A stretch of 64,000 nucleotides of DNA from Maratus speciosus. Lineage: Eukaryota > Arthropoda > Arachnida > Araneae > Salticidae. The notes beneath the pieces are model-generated. The model searched no databases. It had not been told where the DNA came from and saw only the letters and a list, made by a program, of their open reading frames with translations. How positions within the stretch are numbered: the first letter of the stretch is position 1; each line of letters opens with the position of its first letter. Location: contig OZ010786.1 in assembly GCA_963932465.1 (NCBI GenBank), positions 445,458,619 through 445,522,618 of the forward strand, in the 5' to 3' direction. Below are positions 22,975 through 34,168 of the stretch, one piece after another. The translations under genes were made by a program, and so were the position numbers.

Positions 22975-23532
22975 CAGGGTGATTCAAAATAAACGTGCCC
23001 AAAATAAAAGGGCAAAGCAAGCATACAAAAAGAATAAAAAATAACACAGGAACACGGGGTCGCAAATGGCGCTAGAGGGGTTTGCAAATTATATAATATA
23101 AGAAAAATAAACAAAAATCATTCTACATCATTTTATTTATACTGTATTTACACATATGCTTAAAGATTTTGCCTGACGCCTCGAATACGCATCACGTAGC
23201 AGGATGTGTTCAAGATGCACCTGATATGTTTGATAAGGTGCGCCAGACTATGCAGCGTCGATGGGTCTCCGATGGGGTCCGTATCTCCAGGTGCCTGGCA
23301 AAAACTTTGAGATGTGGTACTGGTTCTAAATGTGTAACATGTGGGGAAATATAGTATAAATAAAACGATGTGGAAGGATTTTTGCTTATTCTTTTTGCAT
23401 TACATATAATTTTCAACCCCCTCTAGAGGCCCCGGATGGCTTTTGTGAGCTCATGTTCCTATGTGATTTTTAATTATTTTTGTATACCTGCTTTACCCTT
23501 TCATTGTGACCACGTTATTTTGAAACACCCTG
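22975..23532. mobile_element. Mariner-type MITE, copy 2
   Basis: Same TA-flanked CAGGGTGATTC / CACCCTG ends as 9716-10280. A plus-strand frame at 23169-23354 with VQDAPDMFDKVRQTMQRR resembles the tail of mariner-like transposases (weak). Confidence 0.8.
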
Positions 23533-25024
23533 TAGTATAATTTCGGAGCTGGTGCAGTGAAAATGATATAATTTGAACGAAATTCTACAAAAATATTTTA
23601 GTTCTATGAATCAAAATAAATGTTATTTTTACCCGCAAAAAAATCATCGAATGTCATTTTTACCCGTTAAAGCATTTTTCCACATTAGTAAACGGAATCG
23701 GATTTCAATATTTTATCCTAATATAGTAAATTTTATTCTATTTTCCTTAAAGCTTATTTCGAATTCATGCAGCAAATTGTTTTACTTTTCGCGAATTTCT
23801 TGTTCTTTTGTTTTCTCCATATTTAGCGTTTTGTGGCGATTTTTTTTTTTAGATTCTTAAAATAAACCCGAGGCAGTTTTTGGACTTTATACAAATTAAT
23901 TTTTTCTTAATTTTATACGATTTTTGGCGTTAATTCGTGTTTCTTGGCGATTCTTTTTTTTCATTTTTGTTTAAATTGTGAATAAATATCTGAACTCGGA
24001 TTGGAATGAGATAATCTGTATTTTAAACTGAATAAATTGATCACGACTCTAATTTAAAAAAATTCTGTACGAAAATTGTTTGTTGTAAAGCGCTCTGTCG
24101 CCTGTTAATCTAGTAAAGCTCAAGCTATTTAAAAGTTTGAAGTTATTCGAGATTTTTTTTCTATAAATAACTTTAGGACATTAAAGAAGTAATAAATTCT
24201 AAAGCTTTGTCTTATAATCTCAAGGAAAAGCACTTCTTATTTCTATGTTCCTTTAACTATTTAGATGGCATATAATAAAAAATAACAACAGCATTAAAAA
24301 ATAATTTTGTCTGTCTGTTTGTTTGCCCGGAAGTCTAAAAAACGATTGCATGCTTTAAACTTATCAAAGGCAGATAGAGAATGCTTCTGGCTGCAATCTA
24401 GAGTTTATCGCATTTAAGTACCTAAAATAGTTTTTGAGAAAACAGGAAAAAAATTTCAAGCGAACCAATCAATCAACCAATCTTTCAGTACTCAAAAACA
24501 CGGGAACTAATTGATCAATTTTAAGAAATCTTATGGAGATTGAAAGATCTAATTAAGATTTATAAATGGTAATAATTACTTAATTTTTAGCCTGTGACAT
24601 ATATTTTATTTAAAAACTGGATTGGTAGATCTCCCCAACCCCCCCCCCCCCCCCAAAAAAAAAAAAAAAATCCCTAAAGATCTTATACAACTGAAACTCA
24701 ACAGGTTTCTATGCAGCTAATACACATTAAATAGAAACTAACGCCACGCGTTTCGAAAGAATTAATTTATCTTCACCAGTCTTAAAAGTACGTCCTACCA
24801 GACTGGTACAAGAGCAAAAGAGAGTTTTCTTTCTGTTTTTATAGTAGAAGTACGTAATACAAGTAGGGCGTAGAACACATCAGTTGTAGCAATTTGTTAG
24901 GTGAAATGAGGATTTACTTCAAAAACAGAAAATTGGTGCTGTTCATGTTCTAAAAGCGGACGAAAAATCCACACTATACCAGTACTCAGAAGGGATGTAG
25001 TGGAATGTATACGATGGTATACGT
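23533..25024. other. No gene seen (duplicate of 10281-11819)
   Basis: Contains the degenerate repeat blocks at 23600-24010 and a C-tract/A-tract at about 24640-24670, longer than in copy 1. Confidence 0.5.
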
Positions 25025-25817
25025 CAGGGATGGCGAACCTGTGGCACGCGTACCGAACTTAGCGCGTAAGAAAACTTCTCTGAGACGTGAAAAAACTTAT
25101 AGATTATATTCAGTTTATGGAGAACAATCCATTTTATGTTTTTTTACAAAAAGTATAGTTTTGTGTAACAAGCATATAATTTTCTTTAAAACTATCTGTT
25201 ACTTTTGAATAAATTTAGGTATTATAAATATCAGTGAAAGCGCTCTGTAGCGTCATTTTCTCGCGAAACTATTCAACATAAGTGTTTTACAAATCATTTT
25301 GCTTCTCTATCAAATTTCAAAGGTTTTATTTTTGAAAATTGAATTTTTAGAGATAGTTTGCATAGTAATATGCCTAATTGACACGCTTCTACTTCAGATT
25401 AGGTTTTGTTTTATTTAGATATAGGGTTTTAAGTTATTTTAGGTTTTATTATATTTCGGTTTTAATTTTTAAAATTGAATTTTAACTGTTAGTGTAAATA
25501 GTTATGTATCTATTGAACCATCTTTTACCCTAAGAACTAAAAAGGATCATATTCGAAAGTATACAATAAAAGAAAATCTCATTTATAGATTATTAATACG
25601 GAATTCAATGCGACATGGCTATATTATTTAGTACATACAGCATAATAAACAAGTTAGGAATCGAATTTACTATAAGTGTAAAAATATTTAAGTAAAAATT
25701 CTATGAAAATCAATTATTGGATTTTACTTAAGTTAATGTTTCTGGCATGTTAGAATGTTGGTACATAATAATTTTGAAATTTTTGGCACGCATACTCAAG
25801 AAGGTTCGCCGTCCCCG
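25025..25817. mobile_element. hAT MITE, copy 2
   Basis: Starts CAGGGATGGCGAACCTGTGG after GTATACGT (25017-25024) and ends GTTCGCCGTCCCCG before GTATACGC (25818-25825): an 8-base duplication with one mismatch. Confidence 0.82.
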
Positions 25818-25825
25818 GTATACGC

Positions 25826-27360
25826 CGTATAGCTTTTGGATTTTTTCAAAAAAACTTCCGTATACCTTCTGTTTTTTGCATAAAGCTAAGCATATTATCT
25901 CTGGCACGTACCCTCTGCCTGACTATAGATAGCCCATACCCTCTGGTTATTTTACATTACTGGTCTTAGTGGTACGGAGAAATGAATAGGAATGCTGGGA
26001 TGCATGAACATGCACAAAAGAACCAATAAGACTCTTTATTTTTAAAAAAATCAATGGTGGGAAACTATTATCTCAAAGAACTATAAAGGGTTAAACTTTG
26101 AACAATCAATTTTAAACTACTAGCATGTATTTTATAACCGATTTTTTTTTTAAATCTGTTAAAAAAATATTTTTTATGAGTAGCATTAAATACTTCTTTT
26201 TTACATAACCTCATGCATAAAATTTGTGTTGTCAGCTTTCATAGTTTGAATTGAAACCTATTTTTTTTTTAAACTTTTAATCTTTACAACAAAGAGTGTC
26301 GTTTCGTCAGAATTAATGAAATTCCATTGTTGTCAACAATCATGATATAATCTATCCTTTGAGAAGAAATTATACATTTATTAATAAAAATTCTACATTC
26401 TTTAAAACCTTACTTTTCCGTCTCAAGGTTTCTGAGCTTTCAGAAAAGATTTCAATGGAGCCTTCTGTAAACATCTCAGCTTTTGAGAAAGAAGGAAAAG
26501 ATATTTACTTTTATATTTTCGCTAACAGCAAAAATTTGCAGATGTTTCTATAGTAAGGATTTAAAAGAATAAAATGGAGAACTCAGCAAAATCGATATAA
26601 AAAAAAAGAGTAAAATTTCAATGTCTGGGAAATAAAACAATGAACATAAAATCAATTGTCTTGAGAAGAGCCCGTATCACTTAAAAGAAAATTCTTTGGC
26701 TATGGTATTTCTTAACTTTATTAATGTACATTAGTGCGTAATAATGCAAGTATTTTTCTCATTATGTGGTAGAATAATGTATATTACATAATGGAAAAAT
26801 TCTGTATGTTACTTAATTGTTAAAATGCATAACGTATGTCGTGGAATAATGTATTAATGTATGCTCATATCATTTAGAGATAAAATGTTTAGATATATCC
26901 TTTTAGCGTTTCAGTAGTCTTTGGTGTTCTTTTAGCGTTCATGTAAATTTTTGCAACATTTGTATTCATTTATTTGATGCTAATGGAAAATAATAAAACA
27001 TATGTTTATATAACTTAAGGGAAAAAAACCCTTTGGATAACACATTTAACAATCAAGTCTTTTAAAAACTGATTTAAAATACAATGCCATTATCAAAAAA
27101 CATCTTAACTAGATTATAAAAAAGAGAAAAGGACTGCTTCATCTCTCGTTCTACCACTACGAGAACAAAAGTAATCTTGCTCATATTCTCATAATAATTT
27201 TTTTTAGACACCAAAGAAAAAAGTTAAATTCTTTCGAAACACTTTACATTTCCTTCAAATTTTATGAAGTACGTATTTTGAAAGTTCTTTTTAACGATAT
27301 GGAATTTTTAGCTTTGATGAGGTCAACGAGATCAATGAGGGGATCCTCCCCCTTGGGTCT
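25826..27360. other. No gene seen (duplicate of 12608-14129)
   Basis: Nothing recognised beyond AT-rich sequence. Confidence 0.5.
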
Positions 27361-27716
27361 ACAAGCTGACATATAGTAAAGGTAAAATAGTGTTTTTCAG
27401 ATACAACTGATGGCCATTCACAAAAAATTGGGAAGAACTTCGTTTCGGCACTATATTTGGCACTATATATATATATATATACATATATTTATAGCAATGA
27501 ATATCCGATGAGACCCCAAAAAGTAATTTTTTTGGAGGGGGGGGGGGGGGGTGGGGCATAAAATGTTTTAAGTAGGTAAAGCTCTTTTTAGGTAGATTTC
27601 GTATGAAATACTACCTATTGGGATCGCTCCTATGTTCGAATTTCGGAAAATGTTTTGCAGATCTACACCGATCATGACCCCTATAACCCCAAACTACTCC
27701 CAGTAAAAAAACTTTA

Positions 27717-27759
<43 letters not shown>

Positions 27760-28769
27760 CACCTTTTTATGTACACGATAACTTTCACAATTCTTCACAA
27801 ATCTTTTCCAAATTGTTATCAAGGGGCATAAAATCTCCGTCAAAAATATTTTTTGAATACTGCCTTAACATGATTCTGATAAAACCAGCTCTTTTATAAA
27901 AATGAAAATAAAAACTCGTCAAAAGCGACCAGATAAAATTGTTGAAGTGGGTTTATTTTTAGTTATGATTTAGATTTTGTTGGTGAAATTAGTACTTAAC
28001 TTCGAAATTTGCCTGCGCCAGTAGACCAAAGTTACGGCAGGTTTTATGAATACAGAGTAGAAAATTATACTTTAGTGCAGGTAAAATAGTTTTTTGCAGC
28101 AACGCGAACGTTGGGAAAAACTTCGTTTTGGCACTAGAAATAGATCTGCGTCCTTAAAAAATAAAATGGTTTTACCGTGTTTATTTTTTGAGTGGGGGGG
28201 GGAAGAAGGGGGGAAGAGAACTGAAAAAGTTTTAAGTAGGTCAACTGAGGTATCGTTTCTTAATTATTTTTTAATTTGGAAAAGAATGCTCGATACGATG
28301 CATGTCGTATGCATACGATGCATCACGTCTGCATGTCGATACGATGATTTGTTTCAATGTTACGGCAGGTTTTATGAGTACAAAGTCTAAAATTATATTT
28401 TATGAGGGAGCATGATTTTTTTACACCTAAACATAGTAAAACAACGTTAATTTTTGGGGACTCATCGGATCTTCATTTCTAGTGCCAAAACGAAGTTCTT
28501 TCCAAATTTTCATGAATGGCCATCAGTTGTTGCTGTAAAATCCTTTTTTACTTTCCACTAAAGTATAATTTTCGATTTTTTATTCATAAAACCCTATGTA
28601 ACTTTATAACAAATGATCGTATCGACTAGCTGATGGTGTCATTCGGATCAGAATTAAAAAATACCTAATAAAGATACCTTACTTTACATATTTAAAAAAA
28701 GTTGAGTTCTCCCCCACCCCTGAGTTAAAGTGCTCCCTTTCCCCCAAACAACACAGTAAAACAGCTTTA

Positions 28770-28808
<39 letters not shown>

Positions 28809-29064
28809 ATTTTTTTTTTGGGGGGGGGGGCTTATTGAATCTTCATTTCTCGGATCAAAACAAAGTTCTTCCCAAATTTTCGTGAATGGCCATCAGTTGG
28901 TGCTATAAAAACCTATTTTGCCTGCACTAAAGTATAATTTTCGACTTTGTATTCATAAAACCTACCGTAACTTCTAACAAATGATCGTAATGACTTTCGG
29001 ATGGTGTCATTCGATTCAGAATTCGAAAATACATAATAAACGGTACCCCACTCGACCTATTTAA
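27361..29064. repeat. Composite foldback repeat, copy 2, with one extra unit
   Basis: Same units as 14130-15440, plus an additional inverted unit at about 28840-29060 (GAATGGCCATCAGTTGG, CTGCACTAAAGTATAATTTT). A local ACGATGCAT/GCATACGATG expansion at 28287-28345 is absent from copy 1. Confidence 0.65.
27590..28014 (-). mobile_element. Helentron-like element (family A), short copy 2
   Basis: Hairpin end at 27590, TC and TA microsatellite at 27717-27760, and right inverted partner mutated to CGAAATTTGCCT. Confidence 0.65.
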
Positions 29065-29852
29065 GGGGACAGTTCCCCTTCAACCGGTCGAAAAAGCTAG
29101 AAAACTGATTCAATTTCCATACATTTTCACAAACTAACTAATAAAAAAAAAATCAATGAAATTTTTTGGATTGTTAAGTATAACATTACTTGTTATAATA
29201 AAGAAAAGTGTTTGCTGAAAAATATTTTAATTAATTAGCAGAACTTAATTAGGTAACCTACTGTTTTTTTTTTGTTTTCATAATTACTATATATCACTGC
29301 GCGCATGATATCTCGTGTTCATTTTAATTTATTAACTTTAAATAGATGTTAACTTAAAGATAATACTTTGCTTAACATAATGAACTAAAATCTTTTAATT
29401 ATCTTTATTTATAATATTTATAAATAAATATTTATAAATAAAATTAATAATAAAAATTAAAAAAAGAAAATCTGTAAAATTTCTCTCATATTTTTTGTAA
29501 TAAAATTTTTATTATTTAAGATAATTCTAAGATATTAGTTCATTTTATGCAGAAGTATAATATTAATGCACTCCAATAATTTCAATCCATTATCTTTAAT
29601 AGTTTTTGAGAAATCATGCGCGCAGTGATATATGGCAATTACGAAAACAAAAAACAGCATGTTACTTAATTACGTTTTCCAAATTAATTTAAATATTTTT
29701 CATTAATCTGCTTTGTTTATTGTAACAAGTAAAGCTATACTTAACAATTGAAAAAAATTCATTAAATTTGCTTTATTAGTTAGTTTGTGAAAATGTTTGG
29801 AAATTGAATCAGTTTTCTAGCATTTTTGACCGGTTGAAAGGGAACTGTCCCC
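29065..29852. mobile_element. TTAA-flanked foldback element, complete copy
   Basis: Ends GGGGACAGTTCCC and GGGAACTGTCCCC are inverted and flanked by TTAA at 29061-29064 and 29853-29856. Long inverted arms carry AACCGGTC / GACCGGTT and the GCTAGAAAACTGATTC pair. The interior is AT-rich and non-coding, with paired GCGCGCATGATATCTC-like and GCGCGCAGTGATATATG-like blocks. 788 bp. It shows the full structure of the broken copy at 15458-16198. Confidence 0.85.
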
Positions 29853-29878
29853 TTAAAATACTTTTCAGTTCCCCTTAC

Positions 29879-30537
29879 CAGGGCTTAATTTCTAACAAAA
29901 AAAGTACCGGAGCTCTAATATTCTGCGGTACCGATACACCAACCGTGCCGTTTTCTCCTCCTCCCCCCCCCCCCTACCACTCCAATGTGCATATTTATAT
30001 TTCGTACATTATTTGTAAAATTTAAAGCATTTTTTTTTTCTTTAGCAAGATAAAAATTTTAAATATATCTATCAGCATATACTTAGCTGTCAACTATTCA
30101 ACTTTTTAGTTATTACTCCTTCTGAATAGTAATTTTTGACTACTTTTAATGTTAATTAATTGCAGAATTCTGCGATTAAATACAGTAAGGATTACGATTA
30201 GGAAATAGTGTTAACACAAAAAAAAGATAGTTCACAGCAATGCATTTTTAAGAAAAAATGAATGAAATTTACAGAAATTAATACTTATATGCTGAAGAAT
30301 GGAACAGTGTTTTGATAAGGTTTGGTATTTTGGTAAAAAATAATGCAAAAGCTTGAAGATGGGAAGGAAAGGAAAAGGTAATTTAGGTTTCGGTTTTTCG
30401 GAAGCGCTATTGCACTGGGCTCCGGAGCCCTGTATTTATGAGCTCCGGTAAATTCCGACAAATATTTAAATATTTACTAAAAACGTAGAAGTACCGGAGC
30501 CGGGCTCCGGTGGGCTCCGGCGTAAATTAATGCCCTG
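29879..30537. mobile_element. hAT MITE unique to copy 2, with perfect 8-bp duplication
   Basis: Ends CAGGGCTTAATTT and AAATTAATGCCCTG are inverted. The target CCCCTTAC is duplicated at 29871-29878 and 30538-30545. The matching place in copy 1 (about 16217-16224) has a single CCCCTTAC, a clean empty site. The insertion therefore came after the duplication, or on one haplotype. Internal GGCTCCGG repeats lie at 30417-30530. A diverged relative is at 43904-45098. Confidence 0.9.
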
Positions 30538-30545
30538 CCCCTTAC

Positions 30546-31330
30546 CCCCTTGAGTTAAAATTCCACCTTCTGCCCTAACTATATATTTGAATATTAATGA
30601 ATGTAATATTTTCATTTTTATACATAAAAGATAAAATTGATATTAGAGGCATAATTGTAGACTAATTTTCCATAAATGTATTAAAATATGGACTAATTTT
30701 CTTTCGCTTCGAGTTCGGGTCGGATTCGGGTTTGAATATTTCAGCTTACGGACCGTTTCGGGTTGAAGTGTATCGGGTTCGAGTCGGGTACAATCCGACC
30801 CGTGCAGGACTCTAATGTGGAGAGCACCTATGCTGCCAACCGCGAAAGGGAAGTTTTTTAGCATCACCATGTTGCCACAGCCCCAGGGCCTCTATTTTGA
30901 TTTTTAATAATTAAAAATATGCATATGTTGATAATATTAAAAACGGTTATAATTAATACTTTCAAACCAATTTTAAATCCGACGTATAGTTTTCTTAACA
31001 GAAAATTATAAAAAATCTGCGATTCTTCAGGGATTTAAAGAGGCGTTTTGTATCAGTCAATATCTAGAGTAGTTTTATAACTTCAATAATAAACGTTCGA
31101 GAAATAACATTCGAAGAATCAAATGTGATTCTTGTTAAATATTCCAATTTTTTAATATTAATTGCGTACAGATAGCTGCTACTAGATCGAGAATTTTATT
31201 ATTCAAGTGTTTTAAACTTTAAATTGTGTTTATTAATTCAAAGACTAACTTCTCATATTTTCTTGATTTATTAAATCTATCACCACAAAACACAACATCT
31301 AACATTTAAATTAATTACATCAAAAATTCC
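30546..31330. other. No gene seen (duplicate of 16225-17009)
   Basis: AT-rich; may include the distal part of the BEL 3' LTR, whose end I could not fix. Confidence 0.4.
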
Positions 31331-31508
31331 GAGAAAGCGATAAAATTCACATCTCGGACGGGCACAAATTCTGGTAGTTCTTATTTCACAATTTCTAGCA
31401 TAACTAACAGTTTTTCCGTGGGCTCATTCGCCACACATACCGAGTCACGTGATATAGCTCGGCTATTTTTAGCCTTCCACCCCACGCACGCAGGTGCAAT
31501 TCGTAACA
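31331..31508 (-). repeat. BEL/Pao 3' LTR (proximal part)
   Basis: Begins TGTTACGAATTGCACC at 31508 on the minus strand, about 145 bases after the pol stop, preceded by GGGTGGTCAG as a possible polypurine tract. It matches the segment at 36680-36857. Confidence 0.75.
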
Positions 31509-31651
31509 CTGACCACCCATGAACAATATATCAAATTAATACAAATACAAATTATTTTAAAAGTTATACATACTTCAAGGAATAAACACTTTAGAATTAA
31601 ACTTCAACTAAAATAAGAAAAAAAGATTAGCACATGAAATCATTTAAAGTC

Positions 31652-34005
31652 TTAATTAGTTCCAAGTTCCAGGTTATAAAGTAATTGCACTGGGCGTCTG
31701 ATAATAGATTTTTCAGTTTTTACTTTACAGGCTCTCACCTTGCCGTCTCTTCCAGGAAATAATTTAATAATTTTTTCTAGACTCCAGAAATTTCTGGGTA
31801 ATTTATCATCTTTGATTAGTACAATGTCATTTAATTTAAATTGGGGAAAATTGGTTTTGTTCAAACTTAGATGTGCTGACCTCAAATTAAACAGGTATTC
31901 CCCTTTCCATCTAGACCAAAACAAGAGCATCAAATTTTCACGATAGTTATATGATCTAATTAATTCTTTCCTGGAAGAGAAATTCGAGTGAAGGTGGAGC
32001 CGAATTGGCGGCAGAAAAGATATTCTTCTGCCTATAAGGAAATGAGCTGGCGTTAATGGTAAGGGGTCTGGACCTTCTGGAGAGACGTATGTTAAATGTC
32101 GTGAATTGACCGTGCCTTTAATTTCAGTTAATATAGTATTCAATTCATCAACAGTCAGAGATAATTTACCAAGGGTTTTTCTTAAAGCAGTTTTTACACT
32201 GCGTACCATTCTTTCATAAAATCTCCCCCACCACGCAGCTCGTTCAATAATAAATTTCCATTTAATATAATGGGAAGAAACAAAATCTTGCACATCTGGA
32301 TGAGTCATAATGGTCCAAAGGTTTCTCAGTTCTTATTCTGCTCGTTTGCATGTTTTAGCGTTGCCAAAATTTACTATGGATGGTAATCCACGACGAGCAA
32401 TTAACCTACGGAAGCCTAGTAAAAATGTTACAGTGCTCAAGTTGTCGTTACTGCGCATGTAATCAGCAAGATGTACTGTTTGTTGTCACTGTCTTTTACG
32501 AATAATGGTCCTACAAAATCACATCCTATAACACCAAATGGATTTGCCTGTTGTACCCGATCAGCTGGCAACGGAGCTATCGTTTGATCTCCTGCAGTTG
32601 CCAAAAATCTCTTGCATATAATGCATTTCTTTAGTAGATATTTTATGATTTGCCTAGCCCTTATGAGTCAGAATCTCTCTCGTATCTGTACAAGTGTATG
32701 GACAACAGCAGAGTGGAAAACTCTATAATGAGCATCCCATATTATTAATTCTGCAAATTTAGTTTTTGGCGGAAGAATTATTGGATAGTTTTCATCCATC
32801 GATAAATTAGTCTTACCGAGTAGTCCAGAGACTCGCAAAATTCCTTCTGAATCGAGATAAGGGTTCAAGCAAAGTAATTTTGATTCTCTAGGAAGTGGTT
32901 TAGAGTTTAGCAAACGTACAATTTCTTTCGCGAAATTTTCATTTTGATAAAATTTTATCCAGTAAATTTCAGCTTCTCTGATTTCCTCGGATGTAAATAT
33001 ACAGTTTTTCTCGCGTGTTCCCTTTAGTAATTTTATGAAAAGTATTACATACGCAGTTACACGTAATAATTTTTTTCAGGATACTGTATTTGTTTATATC
33101 AATTAAATTTTCCTTAACAGTTATTGCATTAACAATAATTTTACTTCTAGACTGAATTTCCATTTCAGGGTTTACTGATTTTTCCTTTAACTCATTATCC
33201 TTAGGCCCAAAATTTTCAGTTTTACTAAGCCATTCAGGGCCATACCACCACTGATTAGAATTCGTTAACTCTTTTGCTGATAGTCCCCTAGTAAGCATAT
33301 GTACAGGATTATCCCTGCTAATTACATGCCTCCAAGAACTAGGGTCGGTCATCCCCTGAATTTCTCCCACTCTATTTGCCACAAAAGGTTCCGTTTGGAT
33401 GCCACTCCTTGGATCCAATACAATACTATTGTAGAGTCTGTCCACATTACTATTTTTTCTAGGTTAGTAAAAATACATTTAAGATGATTAGCTATCCTAG
33501 TAGCTATTAGGGCATCTAAAAGTTCGAGTCTAGACAAAGTTACTTTTTCAGTGGGGCCACTCGGGCCTTAGACACAATAAAACAAGTCTTAAAAAGACAT
33601 TCGGCTGTTTTAAACCGGAAGTAGGCTATCGCTCCTTAAGATTTTAAGGAAGCGTCAGAAAAAATGTGAAGCTGAACACTGTCCTGTATCTCACTCGAGT
33701 AAAAATAATACCTGGGTATTTTTAATTGTTCCAGTAATTCTTTTTCCTGATCCCATGTTCTGTATTTAATTTTAAATTCTTCATTAAATTCGTCGTCCCA
33801 GTCTACGCCACTTTGCCATAATTCTTGTAAAAGGATCTTAATTCTTATCAAAAAAGGTGACATAAATCCAATAGAATCCAATATTTTGGCAGCAGTTTGG
33901 AGAACATGCCTTTTGGTGAATTCCAGGCTATCACCAAGTGACACTAAAGATGTTAAACCTATGGACAGAAAGTCCTCTTCGTTATTCCAGTTTAGTCCCA
34001 ATATT
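31652..34005 (-). pseudogene. BEL/Pao Pol: RT C-terminus, RNase H, integrase, DUF5641-like tail
   Basis: In N-to-C order: 34005-33640 carries the RT connection (LGLNWNNEED, KRHVLQTAAKILDSIGFMSP, ELWQSGVDWD) and the first RNase H block (LHIFSDAS). 33537-33349 has RLELLDALIATR and WTDSTIVLYWIQG, the RNase H continuation. 33445-32969 carries VANRVGEIQ and DNPVHMLTRGLSAKEL. 32913-32668 is the integrase zinc region (LNPYLDSEGILRVSG, DAHYRVFHS). The integrase core spans about 32660-32150 with CDFVGP and IIERAAWWG. The usual second catalytic Asp (SDNAKTF) reads FGNAKTC near 32355, so it is lost. 32308-31652 is open for 218 codons, covering the C-terminal core and the DUF5641-type tail. Stops and frameshifts separate these blocks. 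Confidence 0.88.
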
Positions 34006-34128
34006 AGGTAGATTTCGTATGAAATACTACCTACTGGGATCGTTCCTATGTTGGAATTTCTGAAAAATGTTTGCAGATCTACACCGATCATGACCCCTAG
34101 AACCCAAAACCACCCTCAGTAAAAAACT

Positions 34129-34168
<40 letters not shown>

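Larger units (their letters stand above)
19344..31621. repeat. Segmental duplication, copy 2 (~12.3 kb)
   Basis: Direct copy of 5177-17303, offset about 14.2 kb. The left boundary has lost the outermost GGGG and TTAA of the foldback element: CAAGACACGACACAGTACC replaces TTAAGGGGACACAGTACC. The right side continues into the BEL pol gene that is missing next to copy 1. Confidence 0.9.
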
